The notes beneath the pieces were generated by a model, which saw nothing but the letters and a program-made list of their open reading frames with translations, was not told the DNA's origin and did no database searches. From contig NZ_QQNH01000023.1 in the NCBI RefSeq assembly GCF_003345525.1, forward strand, positions 1 to 41,972: a stretch of DNA of 41,972 nt, read 5' to 3'. Positions 24,981-33,196 of this stretch are shown here, piece by piece. The number at the start of each line of letters is the position of its first letter. The first letter of the stretch is position 1. Both the position numbers and the translations under genes were made by a program. This DNA is from Pelagibacterium lacus (GTDB lineage: Bacteria; Pseudomonadota; Alphaproteobacteria; Rhizobiales; Devosiaceae).

Positions 24981-25277
24981 TCAGTGGCGATGCTCGGGCA
25001 TGTCCTTGAGCTCGTCCTTGGTCCAGCCGGTGACCGCATGCACCTTGCCGTTCTCGTCGCGCATGAAATCGAGCTGGTCGACCGGCACGGCCACCGGCTT
25101 GGCGCCGATGCCGAGAAAGCCGCCGACATCGATGACGGCCTGCGCGCCGGCGCCCGAGCCGTGCAGATGGGCGACGGTGCCCACCTTGTGATCGTCCGCG
25201 CCATAGATGGTGGCGTCCTTGAGGATGGTTTCGTTGAGCTCGCCCGGGGCGAGGCGCACATGGTGGGTATGATCCAT
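24981..25277 (-). CDS. PRC-barrel domain protein
   Basis: 98 aa. After a short His-containing N-terminus the PRC-barrel pattern is clear: LKDATIYGADDHKVGTVAHL, VIDVGGFLGIGAKPVAVPVD and LDFMRDENGKVHAVTGWTKD. Proteins of this size are common in Hyphomicrobiales and are often stress-induced; their molecular role is not known. An EcfG-like promoter (one mismatch) lies 31 nt upstream of the ATG, supporting general-stress control. Longer frames reaching 25670 are out of family. Confidence 0.88.
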   Translation of the reverse strand: MDHTHHVRLAPGELNETILKDATIYGADDHKVGTVAHLHGSGAGAQAVIDVGGFLGIGAKPVAVPVDQLDFMRDENGKVHAVTGWTKDELKDMPEHRH

Positions 25278-25307
25278 CGGTCTTCTCCTTTGGCTTGGGA
25301 GAGGGGT

Positions 25308-25333
25308 AACCCCCATGCCCGCCCGGCCGTTCC
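25308..25333 (-). promoter_or_regulatory. EcfG-like promoter for the PRC-barrel gene
   Basis: On the minus strand GGAAC (25333-25329) is followed after 17 nt by GGTT (25311-25308). The consensus is GGAAC-N16/17-CGTT, so one -10 base differs. Position (31 nt before the ATG) and the stress-type gene make it plausible. Confidence 0.5.
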
Positions 25334-25466
25334 CGCCACCAACATGGGCCAATCGCCAAGGGGGAGAAAATTCCGCGCGGGCGATGTCGGCGGGAAGACG
25401 CCGAAACCGTCCTATGGCAGAATTCGCCGTCCGGAGGGGGACGGCGCCAAAACAAGGAAAACAACC

Positions 25467-25880
25467 ATGCCCAAGATGATCTTCATCAACCTGCCGGTCA
25501 AAGACCTCGCCGCCTCGACGCGGTTCTACGAGGCGATCGGCTGCACCAAGAACCCCGAATTCTCCAATGACGACGTCTCCTCGATGATGTGGTCGGACGA
25601 GATCACCTTCATGCTGCTCAAGCATGCCTATTTCTCGACCTTCATCACCCGGCCCATCGCCGACGCTCACGCGGCGACCGGGGTGCTGATCGCGCTCTCG
25701 ATGGACAGCAAGGCGGCGGTCGACGAGATCAACAAGACCGCCGCAGACAATGGCGGCAGGGGCGACATACGCGACCTGCAGGACCTGGGGTTCATGTATT
25801 CGCGCGCCTTCGAGGACCCGGACGGCAATATCTTCGAGCCGGTCTGGATGGATATGAACGCCGCCATGGCGGAGGAATAA
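25467..25880 (+). CDS. VOC (glyoxalase/bleomycin-resistance) superfamily protein
   Basis: 137 aa. It begins MPKMIFINLPVKDLAASTRFYEAIG, the classic VOC opening, and ends with DPDGNIFEPVWMD, in which Glu is the usual metal ligand. The sequence matches the family close to YaeR/lactoylglutathione-lyase-like proteins found in many Alphaproteobacteria. AAGGA lies 8 nt before the ATG. Substrate unknown. It is divergent from the PRC-barrel gene. Confidence 0.9.
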   Translation: MPKMIFINLPVKDLAASTRFYEAIGCTKNPEFSNDDVSSMMWSDEITFMLLKHAYFSTFITRPIADAHAATGVLIALSMDSKAAVDEINKTAADNGGRGDIRDLQDLGFMYSRAFEDPDGNIFEPVWMDMNAAMAEE

Positions 25881-26188
25881 CCGCCTTCCCCGGGGCCCGG
25901 CACGGCGTGGCGCATGGCAGCTATGCCGCGCCGCGCCACGCGGGCACTTTCCAAACCGGTTTTCCGGTGTTAATCACCCTCGCCAACCCAAAGCCGGCGT
26001 GAGTCCCTTCGTTTCCCGTCGGCAAGCGGACGAATGCGGGCTGGCAGGCGGTCATGGGGCCGTCGGCGCTTTCCCGTACACAACAGTGAATTGTCGCGTT
26101 GTCGAACCGCAAGCGGATGGTCCGCCTGCCGGCAGCGCTCAAATCATTTCATCCGGCGTTCCGGATGAGGGCATGAAAGGGTCTGGCC
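25881..26188. other. Intergenic region between the VOC gene and guaB
   Basis: 308 bp without a gene. GCGTGGCGC (25905-25913) and GCGCCACGC (25933-25941) form a long hairpin 25 nt after the VOC stop, probably its transcription end although there is no T run. The distal part must hold the guaB promoter; no confident -35/-10 pair is seen. A second hairpin just before guaB is listed separately. Confidence 0.45.
26149..26168 (+). promoter_or_regulatory. Hairpin in the guaB leader
   Basis: TCATCCGG (26149-26156) and CCGGATGA (26161-26168) form a perfect 8-bp stem with loop CGTT, ending 20 nt before the TTG start and just upstream of the AAAGGG ribosome site. It could be an operator or a structure affecting guaB translation. 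No known purine riboswitch pattern is visible. Confidence 0.4.
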
Positions 26189-27688
26189 TTGGCGAAGATT
26201 ATTTCCTCCATCACGGGCGATGCGGCGCTCACCTTCGACGACGTTCTGCTCCAGCCGGCGCGCTCGGACGTGCTGCCGACCGATGTGGACCTGAGGACGC
26301 GGGTGACGCGCGACATCACCCTCAACCTCCCCATCCTCTCGGCGGCCATGGACACGGTGACCGAGGCCAAGATGGCCATCGCCATGGCGCAGGCCGGCGG
26401 CCTGGGCGTCATCCACCGCAACCTCACGGTCGAGCAGCAGGCCGAGCAGGTCAAGCAGGTCAAGCATTTCGAATCCGGCATGGTGGTCAATCCGATCACC
26501 ATCGGCCCCGATGCCGTCCTCGCCGATGCCCACGCGCTCATGGACCGCTACAACATCTCCGGCATCCCCGTGGTCGCCAATGGCGGCACCGGCGGGCGGA
26601 ACAAGGGCACGCTGGTGGGCATCCTCACCAATCGCGACGTGCGCTTCGCCGACAATGACCGCCAGACCATTTCCGAGCTCATGACCCGCGAAAGACTGGT
26701 GACGGTGCGCGAGGGCGTGACCCAGGACGAGGCCAAGCGCCTCCTGCACCAGCACCGCATCGAAAAGCTGCTGGTGGTGGACGAGCACAACAACTGCATC
26801 GGCCTGATCACCGTCAAGGACATGGAGAAGGCCCAGCTCAACCCCCACGCCATCAAGGACGACAAGGGGCATCTGCGCGTCGCCGCCGCCTCGACCACCG
26901 GCGACCAGGGCTTCGAGCGCTCCATGGCGCTGATCGAGGCCGGGGTGGACCTGCTGGTCATCGACACCGCCCACGGGCATTCGGTGCGCGTCGCCGAAGC
27001 GGTGGAGCGCGTCAAGCGCGCCAACAACGCGGTGCGCATCATGGCGGGCAATGTGGCCACCGCCGACGCGACCAAGGCGCTGATCGACGCGGGCGCCGAC
27101 GCCATCAAGGTCGGCATCGGGCCGGGCTCGATCTGCACCACGCGCATCGTCGCCGGGGTGGGCGTGCCCCAGCTCGCCGCCGTGATGGCCTGCGCCGAGG
27201 AGGCCGACCGGCACGACGTGCCGGTGATCGCCGATGGCGGCATCAAGTTCTCGGGCGACCTCGCCAAGGCGCTGGCCGGGGGCGCCTCGGTGGCCATGGT
27301 CGGCTCGCTCCTCGCGGGCACCGACGAAAGCCCCGGCGAGGTCTTCCTCTATCAGGGCCGCAGCTATAAAGCCTATCGCGGCATGGGCTCGGTGGGCGCC
27401 ATGGCGCGCGGCTCGGCCGACCGCTATTTCCAGCAGGAAGTCCACGACACCATGAAGCTGGTGCCCGAGGGGGTCGAGGGGCAGGTGGCCTATAAGGGCC
27501 AGGTCGGCACGGTCCTGCACCAGCTCGCCGGCGGCCTGCGGGCGGCCATGGGCTATACCGGCGCCAAGGATCTCGAGACCTTCCGCCGCGAGGCGACCTT
27601 CGTGCGGATCTCGGGCGCGGCACTGCATGAAAGCCACGTCCATGACGTGACGATCACCCGCGAAAGCCCCAATTATCGCGGCAAGTGA
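26189..27688 (+). CDS. guaB: Inosine-5'-monophosphate dehydrogenase
   Basis: 499 aa. It oxidises IMP to XMP with NAD+, the rate-limiting step to GMP. Visible are [15 protein letters not shown] near the start, two CBS domains (about residues 98-215), [14 protein letters not shown] with catalytic Cys316, and GYTGAKDLE near the end. The start is TTG, fixed by the family N-terminus ([19 protein letters not shown]) and AAAGGG upstream. It is followed at 47 nt by an rsmB-like gene; guaA lies 2.2 kb downstream. Confidence 0.97.
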   Translation: MAKIISSITGDAALTFDDVLLQPARSDVLPTDVDLRTRVTRDITLNLPILSAAMDTVTEAKMAIAMAQAGGLGVIHRNLTVEQQAEQVKQVKHFESGMVVNPITIGPDAVLADAHALMDRYNISGIPVVANGGTGGRNKGTLVGILTNRDVRFADNDRQTISELMTRERLVTVREGVTQDEAKRLLHQHRIEKLLVVDEHNNCIGLITVKDMEKAQLNPHAIKDDKGHLRVAAASTTGDQGFERSMALIEAGVDLLVIDTAHGHSVRVAEAVERVKRANNAVRIMAGNVATADATKALIDAGADAIKVGIGPGSICTTRIVAGVGVPQLAAVMACAEEADRHDVPVIADGGIKFSGDLAKALAGGASVAMVGSLLAGTDESPGEVFLYQGRSYKAYRGMGSVGAMARGSADRYFQQEVHDTMKLVPEGVEGQVAYKGQVGTVLHQLAGGLRAAMGYTGAKDLETFRREATFVRISGAALHESHVHDVTITRESPNYRGK

Positions 27689-27735
27689 ATGGATATGCGT
27701 GAACCAAATCCCCTGTCCGTAAAGGCGGTCCTCTG

Positions 27736-29025
27736 ATGCGTCTCCCCGGGCGCATCGCCGCCGCCATCGAAGTGCTGGCCGACATGGAGGCCCGCAAGCG
27801 TCCGGCTTCCGAGGCGCTCAAGGGCTGGGCGCTCGACCACCGCTTCGCCGGAGCGGGGGACCGCGCGGCCATCGGCAACCTCGTCTATGACGCGCTGCGC
27901 AAGCGGGCTTCGCACGCCTGGCGCATGGGCGAGGACACGCCCCGCGCGCTCGTCCTCTCGGTAGTGGTCAACGACTGGACTCAGGACGTGAAGTCCTTGA
28001 ATCAGGACTTCAGCTCCGACCGCTTCGCGCCGGAATCGATTTCGGAGGCCGAGGCCGCAAGACTTTGTTCCGATTCGGCTTTGTCCGATGCGCCCGACCC
28101 CGTCCGGGCCGATGTGCCCGATTGGCTGGCCCCCTCGCTGGCCCGCAATTTCGGGGCGGATTGGGTGAAAGAAGGGCAGGGGATGACCACGCGCCCGCCG
28201 CTCGACATGCGGATCAACAGCCTCAAGGCGGATCGCAGGCGGGTGGAGAAATCGCTGGCGCGTTTTGGGCCCGCGCCCACCGCGATCGCCCCGGACGGCC
28301 TGCGCCTTGCCGCCGGCCCGGCCGATGCCCGCACCGCCAATGTGCAGGCCGACGAAGGCTATCAGAAGGGCTGGTTCGAGATCCAGGACGAGGGCAGCCA
28401 GATCGTGGCGCTGCTGGCCGGGGCGCAGCCGGGCGAGCAGGTGCTGGACCTGTGCGCCGGGGCCGGCGGCAAGACCCTGGCGCTGGCCGCCGCCATGCAC
28501 AATTCGGGGCAGATCTTTTCCTATGACGCCGACCGCACGCGGCTGGCCCCCATCCATGAGCGCCTCAAGCGCAATGGCGTGCGCAATGTGCAGGTCCGCA
28601 ACCCCGATCCCGGCGCTCTCGACGGGCTGGCGGGACGGATGGACCGGGTGGTGGTCGACGCGCCCTGCACCGGCACGGGAACCTGGCGCCGCCGCCCCGA
28701 CACCAAATGGAAGCTCACCCCGGCCCAGCTCGAACAGCGGATCGCCGACCAGCGCGCCGTGCTGGCCGAAGCAGCAGGCTATGTCAGGCCCGGCGCGGAG
28801 ATGGTCTATATCACCTGCTCGATCCTCCTCGAGGAGAACGACGACCAGATCGAACACTTCCTGGCCGAGCATGCCGCGTTCGCCCCGGTGTCCCTCACAG
28901 CGCGCTGGGCCGAGCTCTTTCCGGGCGCCGCGCCGCCCCTGAGCCGCAACGGGCACAGCGTGACGCTGACCCCGGCGACGACCGGCACGGACGGGTTTTT
29001 CTGCGCCGTGCTGAGGCGGGAATAG
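27736..29025 (+). CDS. RsmB-like 16S rRNA m5C methyltransferase (NOL1/NOP2/Sun)
   Basis: 429 aa. The N-terminal NusB-like segment (residues 1-60) is followed by the methyltransferase domain with VLDLCAGAGGKTLALAA (SAM site), VVDAPCTGTGTWRRRPD (PCT motif with one catalytic Cys) and VYITCSILLEEND (TCS motif with the second Cys). It methylates a cytosine of 16S rRNA; the exact position cannot be told. It starts 47 nt after guaB and precedes tspO, an order seen in many Hyphomicrobiales. Confidence 0.92.
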   Translation: MRLPGRIAAAIEVLADMEARKRPASEALKGWALDHRFAGAGDRAAIGNLVYDALRKRASHAWRMGEDTPRALVLSVVVNDWTQDVKSLNQDFSSDRFAPESISEAEAARLCSDSALSDAPDPVRADVPDWLAPSLARNFGADWVKEGQGMTTRPPLDMRINSLKADRRRVEKSLARFGPAPTAIAPDGLRLAAGPADARTANVQADEGYQKGWFEIQDEGSQIVALLAGAQPGEQVLDLCAGAGGKTLALAAAMHNSGQIFSYDADRTRLAPIHERLKRNGVRNVQVRNPDPGALDGLAGRMDRVVVDAPCTGTGTWRRRPDTKWKLTPAQLEQRIADQRAVLAEAAGYVRPGAEMVYITCSILLEENDDQIEHFLAEHAAFAPVSLTARWAELFPGAAPPLSRNGHSVTLTPATTGTDGFFCAVLRRE

Positions 29026-29090
29026 GGCCGGCGCATAAGGGGAAAACCCGAGGCCCTGAACCAAAGGGCCCCAAGGCCGTTAAGGCGGTC

Positions 29091-29579
29091 ATGAGCACCG
29101 TCATCCAGCCCAGCCTCAAATCGCCGCGCGCCCTCATCATATTGGCCGCATTCCTCGTCGTCGTGGTCGGGGTGGGCGCCCTCATCGGTACCCAGAACAC
29201 CCCCGGCCCCTGGTACAGGGCGCTGGACAAGCCCAGCTTCAACCCGCCCGACTTTGTGTTCGGTCCGGTCTGGTTCACGCTCTACGTGCTGATCGCCATA
29301 GCCGGCTGGCGCAGCTTCATGGTCGGGGCGATCAGCGCCGCGATGGGGCTGTGGGTGGCGCAGATGCTGCTCAACTGGCTGTGGTCGCCGGTGTTCTTCG
29401 GCGCGGAAAACCTGTGGCTGGCGCTGGCGGTCATCGTCCCCATGCTGGTGGCGATCCTCGCCTTCATCGTCGAACGCTGGACCCCGGACCGCCTCAGCGC
29501 GCTGCTGTTCGTCCCCTATGCCGCCTGGGTGGGGTTCGCGACCCTGCTCAATCTCTCCCTCGCCATGCTCAATTCCTGA
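29091..29579 (+). CDS. tspO: TspO/MBR (translocator protein) homologue
   Basis: 162 aa with five membrane helices. The family signature is clear: NTPGPWYRALDKPSFNPPD and FGPVWFTLYVLIAIAGWRSF, then LNWLWSPVFFGAENLWLAL and YAAWVGFATLLNLSL. TspO binds tetrapyrroles and in Rhodobacter represses pigment genes under oxygen. AAGGCGG just before the ATG at 29091 supports the start. It lies between the rsmB-like gene and guaA, probably on the guaB transcript. Confidence 0.93.
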   Translation: MSTVIQPSLKSPRALIILAAFLVVVVGVGALIGTQNTPGPWYRALDKPSFNPPDFVFGPVWFTLYVLIAIAGWRSFMVGAISAAMGLWVAQMLLNWLWSPVFFGAENLWLALAVIVPMLVAILAFIVERWTPDRLSALLFVPYAAWVGFATLLNLSLAMLNS

Positions 29580-29605
29580 AGGTTTCCCCCCGCGCCAAAA
29601 CGGAA

Positions 29606-29636
29606 CCACCCCGGATGCGAGGGACATCCGGGGTGG
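29606..29636 (+). terminator. Strong hairpin after tspO, probable terminator
   Basis: CCACCCCGGATG (29606-29617) and CATCCGGGGTGG (29625-29636) pair over 12 bp with a 7-nt loop, 26 nt after the tspO stop. No T run follows, so it may need Rho. A second inverted repeat, AAAAGGCC...GGCCTTTT (29641-29675), follows directly. The rest of the 284-bp gap before guaA shows no gene. Confidence 0.6.
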
Positions 29637-29863
29637 CTGCAAAAGGCCTTGGGCATGGGACCGCTGGGGCCTTTTGACCGGGGAGCGCGGAGTGGGACGC
29701 TTATGGGGGATGGCGCGCTGGCCCGTTTTTCCATCAGCACCGCGAAAAGGCGCTGCGTCTTGGCTCCATAACGCGGCAGACGAAGCTGGGTTGCACCCAT
29801 TCCGTGATTTATTGCTTTATGCGGCCATTGCCTGATCGTCTTTTTCCGATTAAAGCCTCGCCA

Positions 29864-31426
29864 ATGCAGCAAGACCCCCATACCGACACCATCCTCATCG
29901 TCGATTTCGGCTCCCAGGTGACCCAGCTCATCGCGCGCCGGGTGCGCGAAGCCGGCGTATACTGCGAAATCCATCCGTTCAGCCTCGCCGCCGACCGGCT
30001 CGAGGCGCTGCGGCCCAAGGGCATCATCCTCTCGGGTGGCCCGGCCAGCGTGATCGAGAAGGGCGCCCCCCAGGTCGATCCGCGCCTGCTCGCGCAGGGG
30101 GTGCCGGTGCTCGGCATCTGCTACGGCCAGCAGGCCATGTGCGTGGCGCTGGGCGGGATGGTCGAGCCCGGCACGGTGCGCGAATTCGGCCGCGCCGAGG
30201 TGCGCATCGAAAAGGATTGCTCGCTCTATGACGGGGTGTGGGAGCTCGACCATTCCTATCAGGTGTGGATGAGCCATGGGGACAAGGTCGCGGCCATTCC
30301 GGAGGGTTTCGAGGCGGTCGCCACCTCGCCCGGCGCGCCCTTCGCCATCATCGCCAATGAGGAGAAGAAATTCTTCGGCGTGCAATTCCACCCGGAAGTC
30401 TACCACACGCCCGACGGGGCGAAGCTCTACGCCAATTTCGTGCACGCCATCTGCGGCTGCGCGGCCAATTGGACCATGGCCGCCTATCGCGACCAGGCCA
30501 TCGCCGCGATCCGCGAGCAGGTGGGCGACAAGAAGGTGATCTGCGGGCTGTCCGGGGGCGTCGATTCCTCGGTGACGGCCATATTGATCCACGAGGCGAT
30601 CGGCGACCAGCTCACCTGCATCTTTGTCGACCACGGGCTGATGCGCAGGAACGAGGCCGATGAAGTGGTCTCCATGTTCCGCAACCAGTACAATATTCCT
30701 CTGGTGCATGTGGATGCCGCCGACACCTTCATCGGCGAACTGGAGGGGGTGGTCGACCCCGAGGCCAAGCGCAAGATCATCGGGCGCCTGTTCATCGAGA
30801 CCTTCGAGAAGGAGGCCGCCAAGATCGGCGGCGTGGAGTTCCTCGCGCAGGGCACGCTCTATCCCGACGTGATCGAGTCGGTGTCGTTCACCGGCGGACC
30901 TTCGGTGACCATCAAGAGCCACCACAATGTGGGGGGCCTGCCCGAGCGCATGAACATGAAGCTCGTCGAGCCGCTGCGCGAATTGTTCAAGGACGAGGTG
31001 CGGGCGCTGGGGCGCGAACTGGGCCTGCCCGAGCATTTCGTGGGCCGCCACCCGTTCCCCGGCCCTGGCCTCGCCATCCGCCTGCCGGGCGGGGTGACGC
31101 GGGAAAAGCTGGACATCTTGCGCCAGGCCGACGCCATCTATCTCGACGAGATTCGCAAGGCGGGCCTCTACGACACCATCTGGCAGGCCTTCGCGGTGCT
31201 GCTGCCGGTGCAGACGGTGGGCGTGATGGGCGACGGTCGCACCTATGAAGCGGTCTGCGCCCTGCGCGCGGTGACCTCGGTGGACGGCATGACCGCCGAT
31301 TTCTACCCCTTCGACATGAGCTTCCTCGGCCGCGCCGCGACCCGGATCATCAACGAGGTCAAAGGCATCAACCGCGTCGTCTACGACGTCACGAGCAAGC
31401 CCCCGGGGACGATCGAGTGGGAGTGA
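29864..31426 (+). CDS. guaA: GMP synthase (glutamine-hydrolysing)
   Basis: 520 aa, the normal length. It converts XMP to GMP with glutamine and ATP. The class I amidotransferase domain has GICYGQQ (Cys86) and VQFHPEV (H175, E177); the ATP pyrophosphatase domain has GLSGGVDSS (about 228-235), followed by the dimerisation domain ending [11 protein letters not shown]. The ATG at 29864 fits the family N-terminus; the frame extends to 29804 without support. A perfect terminator follows 18 nt after the stop. Confidence 0.97.
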   Translation: MQQDPHTDTILIVDFGSQVTQLIARRVREAGVYCEIHPFSLAADRLEALRPKGIILSGGPASVIEKGAPQVDPRLLAQGVPVLGICYGQQAMCVALGGMVEPGTVREFGRAEVRIEKDCSLYDGVWELDHSYQVWMSHGDKVAAIPEGFEAVATSPGAPFAIIANEEKKFFGVQFHPEVYHTPDGAKLYANFVHAICGCAANWTMAAYRDQAIAAIREQVGDKKVICGLSGGVDSSVTAILIHEAIGDQLTCIFVDHGLMRRNEADEVVSMFRNQYNIPLVHVDAADTFIGELEGVVDPEAKRKIIGRLFIETFEKEAAKIGGVEFLAQGTLYPDVIESVSFTGGPSVTIKSHHNVGGLPERMNMKLVEPLRELFKDEVRALGRELGLPEHFVGRHPFPGPGLAIRLPGGVTREKLDILRQADAIYLDEIRKAGLYDTIWQAFAVLLPVQTVGVMGDGRTYEAVCALRAVTSVDGMTADFYPFDMSFLGRAATRIINEVKGINRVVYDVTSKPPGTIEWE

Positions 31427-31444
31427 TTCCCTTCATCTAACGGA

Positions 31445-31484
31445 AAACACCCGCTTCCCGGGCGAAGGGAAGCGGGTGTTTTTT
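31445..31484. terminator. Terminator between guaA and gabD-like gene
   Basis: AAACACCCGCTTCCC (31445-31459) and GGGAAGCGGGTGTTT (31467-31481) form a perfect stem ending in a T run to 31484. With an A run on the left it can also end the convergent aldehyde dehydrogenase transcript. Confidence 0.93.
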
Positions 31485-31489
31485 ATGGG

Positions 31490-32944
31490 TTATTCGTCCA
31501 GGGCGCCGAAGCTGACATATTTGGTTTCGAGGTAGTCCTGCATGCCGTATTTGGAGCCTTCGCGGCCGACGCCGGATTGCTTGAAGCCGCCGAAGGGGGC
31601 GACTTCGGTGGTGATCAGCCCGTCATTGATGCCCACAATGCCATATTCGAGCGATTGCGCGGCGCGATGGGCGCGGCCCAGGCTGCTGGTATAGACGTAG
31701 CAGGCGAGGCCGTATTCGGTGTCGTTGGCGAGGGCTAAGGATTCGTCTTCGGTCTCGAAGGTAAAGATCGGGGCGACGGGGCCAAAAATCTCGTCCTTGG
31801 CGAACAGCATGTCGCTGGTGGCATTGCCGATGATGGTGGGGGCGAAGAAATTGCCGCCCAGGCCCTTGCCGCCGGCCACCAGCCGGCCGCCCTTGGCGAC
31901 CGCATCCTGGACGAAGGCCTCGGTGCTGGCCACGGCCTTGGCGTCGATGAGGGGGCCGAAATCGACCTCCTCGTCGAGCCCTTGCCCGATCTTGAGCTCG
32001 GCCACCGCCGCGCTCAGCTTGTCGAGGAAGGCATCATGGATGCCGGACTGCACATAGATGCGGTTGGTGCAGACGCAGGTCTGGCCGGAATTGCGGAATT
32101 TCGAGGCGATGGCGCCCTCGACCGCGCGGTCGAGATTGGCGTCGTCGAAAACGATGAACGGCGCGTTGCCGCCCAGTTCCATGGAAACCCGCTTCACGCT
32201 GGCCGCGCATTGGGCGAGGAGCTGCTTGCCGACCCCGGTCGAGCCCGTGAAGGTGACCTTGCGCACCAGGCCATTGCCGGTGAGCTCGCCCCCGATCGCC
32301 GTGGCCGAGCCGGTGAGAATGTTGACGGCGCCGGCCGGAAAACCGGCGCGCTCGCACAATATGGCCCAGGCCAGCGCCGAATAGGGCGTCTGGGTCGCCG
32401 GCTTGATGACCAGGGTGCACCCGGCGGCCAGCGCCGGGCCGATCTTGCGGGCCAGCATGGAGGAGGGGAAGTTCCACGGCGTGATGGCGGCGACGACGCC
32501 GACCGGGGCGTGGATCACCTGCAACTGCCGGTTGGGCCAGGGCGATTCGATGATGTCGCCATATTGCCGCCGTGCCTCTTCGGAGAACCAGAGGATATAT
32601 TTGGCGCTCATGGCGATCTCGCCGCGCGCTTCGCGCAGCGGCTTGCCCTGCTCAAGGGTCAGAAGGCGCGCCAAGGCTTCCTGGTGTTCGACGAGCAGGC
32701 CATGCAGAATGCGCAGCTTGGCGGCCCGCTCCTCCGCCGTGGTGCGCGAAAAGCTCTGGAAGGTGCGATGGGCCGCTTCGATCGCCCGCCGGGTTTCCGC
32801 GGCGCCCGCATTGGGCACGGTGCCGATCACCTCACCGGTGGCGGGATTGGTGACGTCTATGGTTTCTCGGGTGTCCGCATCGAACCAGTGCCCATCGATA
32901 TGGATTTGCTGGCGCAGAAAAGTCTCGGATTCGGCCAAGTTCAT
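31490..32944 (-). CDS. gabD: NAD(P)-dependent succinate-semialdehyde dehydrogenase-like protein
   Basis: 484 aa, the GabD length. Key parts are TPWNFPSSMLARKIGPALAAG, FTGSTGVGKQL (cofactor site), SMELGGNAPFIVFDDA (catalytic Glu) and RNSGQTCVCTNR (catalytic Cys), and near the end GGFKQSGVGREGSKYG. It oxidises succinate semialdehyde to succinate, or a close relative such as glutarate semialdehyde. The ATG at 32944 matches the family N-terminus. The 252-bp upstream region contains an AT-rich island (33140-33175) likely to hold its promoter. No GABA transaminase is nearby, so substrate remains open. Confidence 0.9.
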   Translation of the reverse strand: MNLAESETFLRQQIHIDGHWFDADTRETIDVTNPATGEVIGTVPNAGAAETRRAIEAAHRTFQSFSRTTAEERAAKLRILHGLLVEHQEALARLLTLEQGKPLREARGEIAMSAKYILWFSEEARRQYGDIIESPWPNRQLQVIHAPVGVVAAITPWNFPSSMLARKIGPALAAGCTLVIKPATQTPYSALAWAILCERAGFPAGAVNILTGSATAIGGELTGNGLVRKVTFTGSTGVGKQLLAQCAASVKRVSMELGGNAPFIVFDDANLDRAVEGAIASKFRNSGQTCVCTNRIYVQSGIHDAFLDKLSAAVAELKIGQGLDEEVDFGPLIDAKAVASTEAFVQDAVAKGGRLVAGGKGLGGNFFAPTIIGNATSDMLFAKDEIFGPVAPIFTFETEDESLALANDTEYGLACYVYTSSLGRAHRAAQSLEYGIVGINDGLITTEVAPFGGFKQSGVGREGSKYGMQDYLETKYVSFGALDE

Positions 32945-33196
32945 TCCCCAGGTTAAACGTTCCGGATAGTGCAAAGCATCAGGCGGCAGCATGCCCTCCG
33001 CCTCCAAGCCCATGCCCTTGCATGGGCACAAATACCAAAGCGGGCCCGGGATCAAGCCATTACCGGACGCTTGGCCGCTCTGAGAGGCAAAGCGTAACGC
33101 ATTCGGCGCGCGGAGGAAAATTCGCACGGTGTTGGCAGAGATATGATTTATATATGAAACCTATAAGTCCGGCCGATTTTATCGTTTGCAGACGTA

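Noticed and set aside
29641-29675. AAAAGGCC...GGCCTTTT inverted repeat as a purine riboswitch before guaA
   Set aside because: The conserved core and three-way junction of purine riboswitches are not visible; the 19-nt loop and T end look more like a secondary terminator stem.
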